This document shows, piece after piece, positions 8,777 through 17,291 of a DNA stretch of 64,000 bases. Made by a program: the position numbers and the translations under genes. This stretch comes from Clostridia bacterium (GTDB lineage: Bacteria > Bacillota > Clostridia > Christensenellales > DTU072), in NCBI GenBank assembly GCA_016297005.1, contig JAEDHK010000002.1, positions 62,001-126,000 on the forward strand, written 5' to 3'. The notes beneath the pieces are model-generated. The model was not told the origin of the DNA and did no database searches. It worked only from the letters and a program-made list of their open reading frames with translations. Each line of letters begins with the position of its first letter. Positions within the stretch are counted from its first letter, which is position 1.

Positions 8777-9867
8777 AAAAGTTACTTCCCTGTCTTCTCT
8801 TTTTCTTTCTGCTCCTTATCCCCATAGAAAGCAAAAATCCCGCCTTTGCCAACGACAGAGTTACCATTAAGTACTACTTTGAAGAAGAGCTTCTTTCATC
8901 GCCGTCCGCGCTTATCGGAAGCAACGTCTCCTCTTTAAGTTATGCCACCGTCAAATCATTATTGAAAGGACGGGAAGTCGACCTGACTCCCGGCACCCTT
9001 TACGAATGGAGAATTGGTTCTCCCCTCGGAGAAAAGACGGAAGGATTTGTCGCAAACGCCGATACCGATCTGTATTACGTCCCCGTCGCCACCGGCGAAA
9101 AGCGCTTCGTTACCTATCGTTACGACTATCTCGACGAAAATCATTTTCTTTCGGAAACAATAGAGTATCCCTACGGTGCCGATTATTCCGTTCCCGAAAA
9201 AATTAACGGACTACCCATTCATCCGATACTTTACAAAACGCCGGATTATGGATTGACGCCCAATAACGAGCTCCGCAAACCGACCTATCTGCTAAGCGAT
9301 CTGACCGTTTACGTCGCCACGCAAGCGGACGCCGTTTATACCGTCGATGGCGTCTCACGACATAGCGCATACGGACAAAAACCGGAAGTTCCCACGAAAA
9401 AGGACCACGAGGCGGTCGGATTCTTTACCGATCCCGATTGCACCGCCCCATATAACGGCCCCGCCGTCAACGGCCTCACACTCTACGTTCTTTGGCAAAA
9501 AACATCGTATACGGTAACGATCTCGACCGAAAACGAGACAACGGAACTGACCTTACCCATCAACGATCCGGTGCTGAAAGAAAAAGTCCTTCCGGACGGG
9601 TACGAGTGGACGATCGATTCGGAAAAAATAACCCTACCTTACGCCGTCGACGGAGACGTGACCATTACCGGCACCGACCCGAAACAAGTCGCCGTATCCG
9701 GACAGTCCGAATTGCAAAAGAAATCAATCTCCAAAGACGAGATCATCGCGGTCTCTATTATCGGCGTCGCTTTCGTCGCCGTCGGAGCTTATTCTTTGGC
9801 GCACTTTTTGATCAACAAAAAGAAAAAACAAACGAAAAGCAAAAAATCAGATCAGAATGAATCATAA
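8773..9867 (+). CDS. Secreted InlB-repeat protein with C-terminal membrane anchor
   Basis: The ATG at 8773 overlaps the TGA of the preceding gene (ATGA) and follows GAGG, giving a 364-residue protein. It has a signal peptide (about 1-26), Listeria-Bacteroides (flg_new) type repeats with the typical LTLYVLW element near residue 240, one membrane helix near the C-terminus (about 318-342) and a lysine-rich cytoplasmic tail. No LPxTG motif is visible, so anchoring is by the helix. Coupling to the MBL-fold gene suggests the two act together at the envelope, for instance as enzyme and scaffold; this is inference. Confidence 0.85.
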   Translation: MKKLLPCLLFFFLLLIPIESKNPAFANDRVTIKYYFEEELLSSPSALIGSNVSSLSYATVKSLLKGREVDLTPGTLYEWRIGSPLGEKTEGFVANADTDLYYVPVATGEKRFVTYRYDYLDENHFLSETIEYPYGADYSVPEKINGLPIHPILYKTPDYGLTPNNELRKPTYLLSDLTVYVATQADAVYTVDGVSRHSAYGQKPEVPTKKDHEAVGFFTDPDCTAPYNGPAVNGLTLYVLWQKTSYTVTISTENETTELTLPINDPVLKEKVLPDGYEWTIDSEKITLPYAVDGDVTITGTDPKQVAVSGQSELQKKSISKDEIIAVSIIGVAFVAVGAYSLAHFLINKKKKQTKSKKSDQNES

Positions 9868-9897
9868 AAAAAACCGCCGTTAGCTCCGGCGGTTTTT
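9868..9897. terminator. Bidirectional rho-independent terminator
   Basis: A 9-base-pair stem AAACCGCCG/CGGCGGTTT with a 7-base loop and T-runs on both strands. It ends the InlB-repeat operon and the opposing amino-acid transporter operon. Confidence 0.9.
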
Positions 9898-9913
9898 ACT
9901 GCTAAGCAAGATT

Positions 9914-10774
9914 TTATTTATTGCTGCTATTTGCTAAGAAAGAACGGAGCTTTTCGCTCTTCGGGTTCCCAAACACTTCTTCCGGGGCCCCTTCTTCTTC
10001 AATAATACCGTTCGCCATAAAAATAACCTTATCCGAAACGTTCCGTGCAAATTCCATTTCATGCGTTACGATAATCATGGTAGAGTCGGCATTCTTTAAG
10101 CCGCGGATAACTTTCAGGACCTCTCCGGTCAGTTCCGGGTCGAGGGCGCTGGTCGGCTCGTCGAAGCACAGAATCTTCGGCTCCATAGCGAGAGCTCTTG
10201 CGATAGCTACGCGCTGTTGTTGTCCGCCGGACAACTCGCACGGATAATTGTTCATTTTGTCGGCAAGGCCCACTCTTTCGAGCAAGGTTTCGGCTTTCTT
10301 TTTGTTTTCGGCATACCAGGCTTTTTTCTGCGCTCTGAGCTCACAAAAGCAAACAATCTGCTTTTTTCCGAAAGGCAAGTCCTTATTCTTTTCCGCAATA
10401 CTTTTCTTACGGTCCTTTACGGTACGCTTAAAAGAAAGATTGGGCGAGAGCATAACGTTCTTTAAGGCGTTATACTGCGGAAAAAGGTTGAACGACTGAA
10501 ACACAAGCCCAAAATTGAGCCTGTTTTGCGAGATCTCCGATTGTTTAATCGATTTTGCGGCCTTTCCGTCGAAAATGATCTTATCTTCCAATCTGACCAC
10601 CCCTTGGTCGGCCGTCTCCAAATAGTTAAGGCACCGAAGAAGCGTCGTCTTACCGCTTCCGCTACTTCCGATAATGGTCAGAACCTGACCTTTTTCCAGT
10701 TCGAAGTCGATACCCTTCAACACCTCGGTACTGCCAAACTTTTTTTCTATTCCTTTTACTTCCAAAAACGCCAT
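9914..10774 (-). CDS. Polar amino-acid ABC transporter ATPase (with insertion)
   Basis: The start at 10774 follows AAGGTG and leaves a 1-base gap to the permease stop. The 286-residue protein has Walker A GSSGSGKTT (about 37-45), the Q-loop FQSFNLFP (about 92-99), signature LSGGQQQRV (about 181-189) and Walker B FDEPTSALD (about 204-212), all typical of the GlnQ/HisP family. Between the Q-loop and the helix before the signature lies an extra lysine-rich stretch of about 40 residues (roughly 113-155, containing VCFCELR) not expected in this family. It powers uptake through the permease encoded upstream. Substrate is probably a polar amino acid. Confidence 0.95.
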   Translation of the reverse strand: MAFLEVKGIEKKFGSTEVLKGIDFELEKGQVLTIIGSSGSGKTTLLRCLNYLETADQGVVRLEDKIIFDGKAAKSIKQSEISQNRLNFGLVFQSFNLFPQYNALKNVMLSPNLSFKRTVKDRKKSIAEKNKDLPFGKKQIVCFCELRAQKKAWYAENKKKAETLLERVGLADKMNNYPCELSGGQQQRVAIARALAMEPKILCFDEPTSALDPELTGEVLKVIRGLKNADSTMIIVTHEMEFARNVSDKVIFMANGIIEEEGAPEEVFGNPKSEKLRSFLANSSNK

Positions 10775-10775
10775 A

Positions 10776-11441
10776 CTACACCTTATAATAACTGAGTTTC
10801 TTTTCCACAAATCGGAACAAGAGCGTCAAGCCGCCGTTGAATATAAGATAGAATAATCCGGCATAGAATAGCGGCCACAAAATTACGTAATTGTTGACCA
10901 ACTGTTGCGCCACCATAATTAATTCAACAACACCGATAATACGTGCCAAGGACGTATCTTTAACTAGCGTGATAATTTCGTTACTCATCGGCGGTACAAT
11001 ATGTTTTATTACCTGCGGAAGAACCACGAAAAAGAACGTTTGGATTTTGGTCAAACCTAAAACCTGCGACGCTTCGTTCTGGCCTTTGGAAACAGACTGA
11101 ATTCCCCCACGGTATATTTCCGAGAAATAGCATGCATAATTGATCACAAACGCAATCAGAACCGCAATGAACCGAGAGCGCATTGGATAATCGAACAGCA
11201 AACCCGGACCGTAAAACACTACGATAATCTGAAGTAAAAGCGGCGTCCCGCGGATGATCCACACGATACCTTTCATGAGCCAACTGAGAGGTTTGAATCT
11301 GGACATTGCTCCAAAGCAGATAAGTAATCCCAACGGTAACGCCAAAACAAGCGTTAGAATAAACAAAAGACAGGTTTCTGCAAAACCGGTCATTAAAATT
11401 TGGGTTGCCTCAGCAAAGCTTATTGTTATTGCACTTATCAT
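10776..11441 (-). CDS. Polar amino-acid ABC transporter permease
   Basis: A 221-residue inner-membrane subunit of the HisM/GlnP type with about five membrane helices and the conserved EAA loop (EASQVLGLTKIQTFFFVVLP, about 130-150). It should form a homodimeric channel with two ATPase subunits and a lipid-anchored binding protein. The gene lies between the binding-protein gene and the ATPase gene on one strand, with an attenuator hairpin upstream (11451-11489). The ribosome binding site before its ATG is weak, which together with the hairpin suggests lower expression than the binding protein. Confidence 0.95.
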   Translation of the reverse strand: MISAITISFAEATQILMTGFAETCLLFILTLVLALPLGLLICFGAMSRFKPLSWLMKGIVWIIRGTPLLLQIIVVFYGPGLLFDYPMRSRFIAVLIAFVINYACYFSEIYRGGIQSVSKGQNEASQVLGLTKIQTFFFVVLPQVIKHIVPPMSNEIITLVKDTSLARIIGVVELIMVAQQLVNNYVILWPLFYAGLFYLIFNGGLTLLFRFVEKKLSYYKV

Positions 11442-11450
11442 TTTTCAAAT

Positions 11451-11489
11451 AAAAACATGGCTCCGCCTCTTACTCTTGGGCGGAGCCAT
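11451..11489 (-). terminator. Intra-operon attenuator hairpin
   Basis: A perfect 11-base-pair stem (ATGGCTCCGCC/GGCGGAGCCAT) with an 11-base loop, followed on the minus strand by GTTTTTATTT. It lies between the binding-protein and permease genes; partial readthrough would give excess binding protein. Confidence 0.9.
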
Positions 11490-11502
11490 ATAAAAGCCTT
11501 TC

Positions 11503-12393
11503 TTACTCGAGACCGAGCAATCCTTTGATAACGTCTTCGCCGGCAGAACCGTCTTCCGCAACTAATCTTGCAGTCTTCAAGCTGTCAGCGGTGGTATAAG
11601 TATCCTTATCGGACTTTCTGATAACGACGCACTGTTTGTTTTCCAGATAAGGCATGGAAATATCCCACATTGCAGAGCGAGAATCAGTAATGGTCAAGCC
11701 GTTCCAAACGCAGTCGATGGTGCCGGCTTCCATTTCGGCCTCCTTATTACCCCATTGGATCAATCTCCATTGAATGCTGATATTCGTGTCTTGTTGCGCA
11801 TTAATATAAGCGATCACTTTTTCGGCAAGTTCGGTATCGAAACCACCGGTAACTTGGTCTCCGGAGCCGAGTGCCATGGGCGCATTGAGCGTATATCCGA
11901 TGATGATTTTGTTCGCAGTATTGATCTTGTCCCAATCAGCCATATCAGCGGTGCCGCTCTTTTTCGCATAGGAGGTGGTATAAGCCAGATCAACCTTGTT
12001 TCCACTCATGTTGTATTTCTCAGCGATAGTAGCATACTCAGTGGCTTTCAGCGCTATCAAGGCTTCGTTTACAACGTCGCACAGATAGTTATAATCCTTT
12101 CCGCTATCGGCCTTTCTGAAAGCAATACCATAATATTCTTTCTCAAAATCGATACCATCGACTATTGTCAAATTGTTAGCGAGATTGCTTTCCGTCTTCA
12201 ACAAATAGTTGGCCATGGTGTAGTCCATAACGCCGACATCAGCGGTCTTTGCGTTGAGCTCGGTAAAGATATTAGCCTGCGCTTGCAAAGCGGTATAAGT
12301 TCCTTTTTCGGACTTGTTGCAAGCGGTAAAGCAAGCCACGCAAGAAACGATCATGATAACCGCAAGAACGGCGATCAAAATTTTCTTTTTCAT
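11503..12393 (-). CDS. Amino-acid ABC transporter binding lipoprotein, circularly permuted
   Basis: A 296-residue lipoprotein: signal and lipobox FTAC (Cys25). The family 3 binding-protein fold is present but in swapped order. Residues about 31-128 match the normal C-terminal part (TADVGVMDY, EYYGIAFRK, then IAEKYN), residues about 129-161 form a linker, and residues about 162-296 match the normal N-terminal part (KIIIGYTLNAPM, GGFDTELAE, DCVWNGLTIT, PYLENKQ, AEDGSAGED) and then stop. The breakpoint falls in lobe 2, between the GSAGE strand and the following helix. All parts of the fold appear present, so the protein is likely functional. It is first in the importer operon, with an AAAGGAGA ribosome binding site. 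The ligand is probably a polar amino acid. Confidence 0.9.
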   Translation of the reverse strand: MKKKILIAVLAVIMIVSCVACFTACNKSEKGTYTALQAQANIFTELNAKTADVGVMDYTMANYLLKTESNLANNLTIVDGIDFEKEYYGIAFRKADSGKDYNYLCDVVNEALIALKATEYATIAEKYNMSGNKVDLAYTTSYAKKSGTADMADWDKINTANKIIIGYTLNAPMALGSGDQVTGGFDTELAEKVIAYINAQQDTNISIQWRLIQWGNKEAEMEAGTIDCVWNGLTITDSRSAMWDISMPYLENKQCVVIRKSDKDTYTTADSLKTARLVAEDGSAGEDVIKGLLGLE

Positions 12394-12453
12394 TGTTTCT
12401 GTCTCCTTTGTTTATGTATTCAATTTAGCACTTTAACTTGATAAAGCGAAATC

Positions 12454-12482
12454 ATTATAGCATGGCACACTATTTTTGTAAA
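12454..12482 (-). promoter_or_regulatory. Promoter of the amino-acid importer operon
   Basis: Minus-strand TTTACA (12482-12477), 17-base spacer, TATAAT (12459-12454), about 60 bases upstream of the binding-protein ATG. The stretch 12483-12688 upstream shows no gene. Confidence 0.8.
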
Positions 12483-12688
12483 GCTTTTTTGATAACTTTT
12501 TTAGATTCATCGGAAACGATTTGGGGTTTAAAAGCGATTGTTGCACAATAGCTCCGTTAGAAAGTTTTTACGGAGAAAGACGAATACGCGTTCGGACAAG
12601 GCGTTTCCGTCTACGCACAATAGGTCCCTTCCTCGGCATATTGTTCGTCCTTTGCGGCGTTTTTTGACTGATCTTCGGTTTGAAAAAA

Positions 12689-12716
12689 GAACGCGCGGAA
12701 CAACCCGCGCGTTGAG
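12689..12716 (-). terminator. Terminator of the unknown gene 12719-13429
   Basis: Stem AACGCGCGG/CCGCGCGTT with a 6-base loop, directly after the stop codon, followed on the minus strand by TTCTTTTTTC. Confidence 0.85.
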
Positions 12717-12718
12717 CC

Positions 12719-13429
12719 TTATTCTATTTTTCCACTGTCGGCATTTTGAAAGAACAGCCAATAGCCCTTGTCGGAGTCCTCTTTTTCCGGTAAAAAGGTT
12801 GTGATACCGTCGGTCACTTTGGGCGGGCGCACGGTTTTTATACCCGGTACGCCGTACCCGAGATAGACGACTTTTCCGTTGTCGTCGCGGAGTCTGCCAA
12901 CGACGTAATAGTCCTCGCCGTCGTATCTCACCTGAACCCACTCCGAATCGGGAATGAGCATAGACAGCGTTTTTTCCGCGGGATATACGACGAACATTTC
13001 TTCCACTTTGCTTTTTACGGAAGAATAATAGTTCTTTCTCTCTTTGGTCAGTCTATCCAGTATCTCTCTGTCTTCATTCTCCTTTTCATTCGCGGAAGAA
13101 GTTCTTTCACGCTCAGCCTCGGCAGGCGGTTCCGCAAGATATTCCGCCGGCACGGTAGCACCGCCCGAAGCGACGATCTCTTTTTCGAGAACAATCACGC
13201 ATCCGATCTCGTCGTCGGAATTTATTTCCGCCGCCAGAGACGTCTCCGTTTTCTTTCCGCTCAACGGAACGCGATACTTTTTGTTTCCTATCCGCAAGAT
13301 CGCTTCCATTCCGGTCGAAAAATCCTCTCCGACCACTTTAACGCCCGTCTCGCTCCCTACCTGGATGACGGACGCGTATCCGACTGTCTTTTTGTCGGTA
13401 AGTACAATTGTTTTTTTGATCAGCGCCAT
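12719..13429 (-). CDS. Uncharacterised protein, 236 residues
   Basis: I do not recognise this family. The start is placed at the ATG at 13429 (MALIKK): the frame is open further upstream, but a longer protein would run across the divergent dehydrogenase gene. No Shine-Dalgarno sequence is visible. The N-terminal 85 residues look like a compact beta-rich domain (TDKKTVGYASV, GSETGVKVV, GCVIVLEKE). A Glu-rich, probably helical linker follows (about 95-140), and the C-terminal half holds a second domain (WVQVRYDGEDYYVVGRL). No signal peptide or membrane segment, so cytoplasmic. It is followed by its own terminator. Confidence 0.7.
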   Translation of the reverse strand: MALIKKTIVLTDKKTVGYASVIQVGSETGVKVVGEDFSTGMEAILRIGNKKYRVPLSGKKTETSLAAEINSDDEIGCVIVLEKEIVASGGATVPAEYLAEPPAEAERERTSSANEKENEDREILDRLTKERKNYYSSVKSKVEEMFVVYPAEKTLSMLIPDSEWVQVRYDGEDYYVVGRLRDDNGKVVYLGYGVPGIKTVRPPKVTDGITTFLPEKEDSDKGYWLFFQNADSGKIE

Positions 13430-13459
13430 GATAAAAAGGTATGCCGTCGAAGTATAAAT

Positions 13460-14296
13460 ATGCGGAAAAGTGCGATAATCATTATTATGCAAACGGTTTT
13501 GATCGTCGGGGCGTCGTCCGGTATCGGGTATGCCTGCGCAAAGAAGTTTATTGCCGAAGGATACGAAGTGCTGGCGCTTTCTCGTACGGAATGCGTTCTT
13601 GCCGGCGTAAAAAACTACTTGTGTGACGTAAGTGTAGAAAGCGATCTCGAAAAAACGTTGAACGACGTTCTTTCCGAAAATCCCCTTATCAAACATCTGA
13701 TTTACAGTGCCGGATTCAGCATGGCAGCTCCGCTTGAAACGGTCGAACCGCAGGACTACCGATACTTGTTCGAAGTCAATTTTTTCGGCTTCGTTCATTG
13801 TCTTCGCCGACTGATACCGTCGTTACGACATAGCGGCGGATCGGCCTGTGTGATAAGTTCGGTCGGCGGCGTTTCGCCCATCCCCTACGATAGCTATTAT
13901 TCCTCGTCAAAAGCGGCGCTGAACGCATTTTGCGCCGCGCTCCAAACGGAACTCCGACCCAAAGGCGTCCGCGTGTTGTCCGTTATGCCCGGCGGTACAA
14001 AAACAAATTTTTCGTTCAAGCGGAAAATCTATCCGAAAGAAAAAACGGGCGACTACTCGGTCGCCGTAAAAACCGCTTCAGACAAGCTGCAAAAGATAGA
14101 ACAGCAAGGAATGTCGGCAGATACGGTCGCCGAAGAAATCTTCAATAAGTGCGTAACGCCTTCCGCCTTTTATCTTTTTGCGACGGGGCTGAAAAACAAG
14201 CTCGTCTGTCTGCTCGTCCGATTCCTGCCACAACCGCTTTCGGTTCTGCTTACCCGCACTGTTTTTCTTGCAAACCCGGACCTTAGCGAACGGTAA
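13460..14296 (+). CDS. Short-chain dehydrogenase/reductase
   Basis: Classical SDR of up to 278 residues. The nucleotide-binding motif is GASSGIG near the N-terminus, and the catalytic site is Ser in ISSVGG with Tyr and Lys in YDSYYSSSK. The C-terminal MPGGTKTNF loop is typical of NAD(P)-dependent ketoreductases. An alternative start at 13487 (MQTVLIVG) would put the glycine motif at the usual distance from the N-terminus and is equally likely; neither start has a good ribosome binding site. A hydrophobic stretch near the C-terminus could give membrane association. Substrate unknown. Its last 14 bases overlap the end of the convergent glycosidase-like gene. Confidence 0.9.
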   Translation: MRKSAIIIIMQTVLIVGASSGIGYACAKKFIAEGYEVLALSRTECVLAGVKNYLCDVSVESDLEKTLNDVLSENPLIKHLIYSAGFSMAAPLETVEPQDYRYLFEVNFFGFVHCLRRLIPSLRHSGGSACVISSVGGVSPIPYDSYYSSSKAALNAFCAALQTELRPKGVRVLSVMPGGTKTNFSFKRKIYPKEKTGDYSVAVKTASDKLQKIEQQGMSADTVAEEIFNKCVTPSAFYLFATGLKNKLVCLLVRFLPQPLSVLLTRTVFLANPDLSER

Positions 14297-16271
14297 AACA
14301 AGCGAAGCCATAGGGCGCAATTTCGTCGATTACGACGCCGCCGTCCACAATTCTTCCCGTACAGTTAATAAAAGAAACATCGCTTATGGGTTCCGGAATC
14401 TCAATCTTCCGGCACACAATACCGTCTATAAAGAAATTGAATAAGCCGACGGTCAAAGATCCGTCTTTTCCTCTCGCGCACAGCAGAGTCAGATTCAGGC
14501 TCTTATCCGTGCAGGCGACGAGAGCCTTCCCGGAAACGTGTGACAGATTCTCTTTAATCGCACGTGCGCGATAATAATTATTAAAAAACGCGTCTTCCCC
14601 TTTCAACGGAAAATACACGCTATCCACGCCAAGCACGTAAAAAGACTGACCTTTTTCGTTGACGTAAGTATACGAAGCGACCTCTTCGCCCGGCGCGTAG
14701 CGACTGACGATTTCCGCTTTCGGATGGCACGTAAGCGCGCGCAAGAAGTTACTTTTCGGCAGAGTAAGGTCGCTCCCGAAAACGAATTCTTCTTGCTTGG
14801 GATAGACGATTTTTTCCGAAACAAAACCGACGTCGAAGCCGCGATCGGTCAAGATCTTCGCCGCGCGGCTGTCTAAGACAAGACCTCTCGAAAGGTATTC
14901 TTCCGGCAAAGAACGAGCGTTCTCCCCGAAACAGACGACGGCGCCCTCGCCTTTCGTATAGACGGTCGGAATGCCGTTTGCCGCGACCAATCGTTGCGCC
15001 CGACCGAACGAATATTCGGGGACGCGTTGCATTTTTTCAAAAACGTTCAAAACGGCATAATAGGGTTTTCTGATGAACCCGTCAAAAAAGCGAGCGACTT
15101 TCCCCGTCGGCGGCGGAGGCAAAAAATCTTTTCGCGGCAATAGGGTTTTATCAAAATCCCACGTCCTTATTTTTTGCATCGGCTCGTACAGTTCCACACC
15201 GACCTGCTTTTTACCGCGGAAAGCTTCGGCGACGGCTTTCATAGCGTCGTAGTTTTTGACGTGGAGGTCGATATATCCGGTCTCGTAACCGAGATCGTAA
15301 TTATAGTCGAACATATACTTTAATATTCCGCCTCTTCCGTCGGCATGCAAATAGGCGTCGTAACACTCGAGATATGCGGACGGAACAACGTAGCGAGGGC
15401 GAGGGAAGACGTCCCCCTCGGCGAAGATCTCCACGTCCTCTCTATCGAACCAAGCCATCTCCTGCCGCGTATACTCCGCGACCGCGCGGCTATCCCCCCA
15501 GTCCGTAGAAACTTGCCAGTACGGCGCGCCGATGGTCCTGAAAAAGGGTTTGGTCTTGCCGGCGAGTGTCTTAGCCAGTTCCAATGCGTTCAAGCCGTCA
15601 AGGTCGAGGGTATCGTGACACATACAGCACCCGAGACGAATATTTTCGTCCACGCTGTCCACAGCCTCGCGCATAGAACGCGCAAAACCGAGCAGACTCT
15701 CTCTCATTGCATCCATCCATGCGTTTCGTTCCGGACTCTCCGGTCCGGAAAAGACCTTTTTAAAAAGGCCGGGTTTGGTTCTTTTTTTCCCTGTCTTTTC
15801 GGCAATCAGCTTTCTGTGTTTTTTACAAAAACATCCAACGCCGTAATTGCGGACGGATAACCGATAGTCGTCGTCGAACATGATAATGTCCGGCCCGGCC
15901 TCGGCAATACGTTTCAGATATGATTGGTAGTCTTCAACAAACTTTTTGTCCAACGGACAGAAAGAATCTTTACTCTTTTTAAAAACGCCCTCTTGCGGAG
16001 TGTATTTTTTATTCGCAACCTTGTATCCGATATCGGACGTGCCATGGCCGAAGTCATCCAGCCAGATGCCCGCTTCCATGCCTGCCTGATGAATTTTGTC
16101 GCGAAAAAAAACGAACTTTTTCAACTGTTCGTCCAAAAGTTCCCCTTTGTCCATAAAATTTTTGAACATGCACAAAAACACGCGATCGGCATGAATGCGC
16201 TTAAATTCTTTGATATGCGCGTCCATATTTTCGTAAGTGACGCGTTCGATGGCAACGGGTACGCTGAGCAT
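14283..16271 (-). CDS. Glycosidase-like TIM-barrel protein
   Basis: A protein of 662 residues without signal peptide. The N-terminal 350 residues look like a (beta/alpha)8 hydrolase: AGIWLDDFGHG, the acidic MFDDDYRL, and a conserved FAEGDVFPRPR stretch. The middle resembles the alpha/beta trimerisation domain of GH42-type beta-galactosidases, and the end looks like a beta-sandwich. I cannot assign a GH family with certainty; a GH42-like or related clan-A enzyme is the best guess. The ATG follows GAGGAGA and sits 4 bases after the GntR stop, so it is the last gene of the ABC-GntR operon. Cytoplasmic action on an imported glycan is inferred. Confidence 0.7.
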   Translation of the reverse strand: MLSVPVAIERVTYENMDAHIKEFKRIHADRVFLCMFKNFMDKGELLDEQLKKFVFFRDKIHQAGMEAGIWLDDFGHGTSDIGYKVANKKYTPQEGVFKKSKDSFCPLDKKFVEDYQSYLKRIAEAGPDIIMFDDDYRLSVRNYGVGCFCKKHRKLIAEKTGKKRTKPGLFKKVFSGPESPERNAWMDAMRESLLGFARSMREAVDSVDENIRLGCCMCHDTLDLDGLNALELAKTLAGKTKPFFRTIGAPYWQVSTDWGDSRAVAEYTRQEMAWFDREDVEIFAEGDVFPRPRYVVPSAYLECYDAYLHADGRGGILKYMFDYNYDLGYETGYIDLHVKNYDAMKAVAEAFRGKKQVGVELYEPMQKIRTWDFDKTLLPRKDFLPPPPTGKVARFFDGFIRKPYYAVLNVFEKMQRVPEYSFGRAQRLVAANGIPTVYTKGEGAVVCFGENARSLPEEYLSRGLVLDSRAAKILTDRGFDVGFVSEKIVYPKQEEFVFGSDLTLPKSNFLRALTCHPKAEIVSRYAPGEEVASYTYVNEKGQSFYVLGVDSVYFPLKGEDAFFNNYYRARAIKENLSHVSGKALVACTDKSLNLTLLCARGKDGSLTVGLFNFFIDGIVCRKIEIPEPISDVSFINCTGRIVDGGVVIDEIAPYGFACFTVR

Positions 16272-16275
16272 AAGT

Positions 16276-16644
16276 TTATCTCCTCAATTGTTCTTTGACG
16301 ACGGAAAGGATCTCTTCTTCTTTCAAGCCGCTTCTTTTACAAACGTTCAAAAAATCCTTGCAAGCTTTTTCGATGAAAATCGTCGTTTTCTCAACGATCT
16401 GCGCGGCATTGGCCGCCACAAAACATCCTTTGGCGGGAACGGTATAAATAAAACCGTCCTTTTCCAGCTCCTCATACGCCGTTTTGACGGTAATAATGGC
16501 TACGCCAAGGTAGCGCGCCGCACTCCGTACAGAAGGTAACGCTTCGCCGCTTTTAAGACTGCCGTCAGCGATCTGCGATACGATTTGTTCGTAAAGTTGT
16601 TTATAGAGCGGCACTTCGCTCTGCGGCCGAAGGATGACGTCCAT
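16276..16644 (-). CDS. GntR-family transcriptional regulator, YtrA-like
   Basis: A protein of 122 residues: an N-terminal winged helix with the GntR signature (PLYKQLYEQI, LPSVRSAARYLGVAIITVK, LEKDGFIYT) and a short helical tail (about 80-122) instead of a large effector domain. This size and layout match the YtrA subfamily, which represses adjacent ABC transporter genes. It starts 2 bases after the permease stop and lies inside the operon it probably controls. The operator is likely the palindrome at 18164-18193, which overlaps the operon promoter. The signal sensed is unknown. Confidence 0.93.
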   Translation of the reverse strand: MDVILRPQSEVPLYKQLYEQIVSQIADGSLKSGEALPSVRSAARYLGVAIITVKTAYEELEKDGFIYTVPAKGCFVAANAAQIVEKTTIFIEKACKDFLNVCKRSGLKEEEILSVVKEQLRR

Positions 16645-16646
16645 AT

Positions 16647-17291
16647 TTACATATTATAGCGGAAAAACTTCTTGCACGCAAGACGGAACGCCAAAAACGA
16701 TCCGCCCGCATATATGACCATGCCACCAACGAGCACGCCGATACGCCACCCGATATATACGACGTCCAGGGTATCAAGAACCGTTTTGAGCGGTGGAACG
16801 ACCTGGACCAGCAACTCCAGAATTCCGATACTGATAAAAAATCCCAAAAGCGACAGCAGTATGGACTTCGACAGTTTCAGATCGCTAAAATAAGTAGGCA
16901 TAAAAATCAGATTAAAGACGGCGTATTCGATCAACGTCATTCCAACAAAAGCAAAGTTGGGATCCATCAACGGAATATCCGTTTCTTTTATGGCAAAGAC
17001 TTTGATAAGGATCATGATCGACGCCAATATCAGGGTTCCGGATTGTCCCAGAAGAACGTCGAAGTATTTGGAAAATACGATATCCTTTCTGCGGATCGGC
17101 AAGCCCGACATAAACTTATAATCATTGTTGGAAAGGAAGGCCGGAAAGAGCGTCGTAACGAAGAAAAATACGTATATCATGCCGGTAAACAGCGGATAAT
17201 TCGGTATCAGGATCATAACGGGAAAGATAAAGAAAAGATAGTTATACCATTTCCATCCCAAAAAAAATTCTTTTTTGATCAGTAGTTTCAT
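16647..17291 (-). CDS. ABC-2-type transporter permease
   Basis: A 214-residue membrane protein with about six helices, resembling ABC-2 permeases of the kind paired with YtrA-type regulators. Its ATG overlaps the stop of the ATPase gene (ATGA), so the two are translationally coupled and almost certainly form one transporter. Such systems in Bacillota often respond to cell-wall stress or export antimicrobial peptides. Here the presence of a glycosidase-like gene in the same operon leaves the role open. Confidence 0.85.
   Translation of the reverse strand: MKLLIKKEFFLGWKWYNYLFFIFPVMILIPNYPLFTGMIYVFFFVTTLFPAFLSNNDYKFMSGLPIRRKDIVFSKYFDVLLGQSGTLILASIMILIKVFAIKETDIPLMDPNFAFVGMTLIEYAVFNLIFMPTYFSDLKLSKSILLSLLGFFISIGILELLVQVVPPLKTVLDTLDVVYIGWRIGVLVGGMVIYAGGSFLAFRLACKKFFRYNM

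Noticed and set aside
13430..13798. N-terminal extension of the unknown protein at 12719-13429
   Set aside because: The extension would lie across the divergent dehydrogenase gene and is of low complexity compared with the conserved part that begins at MALIKK.
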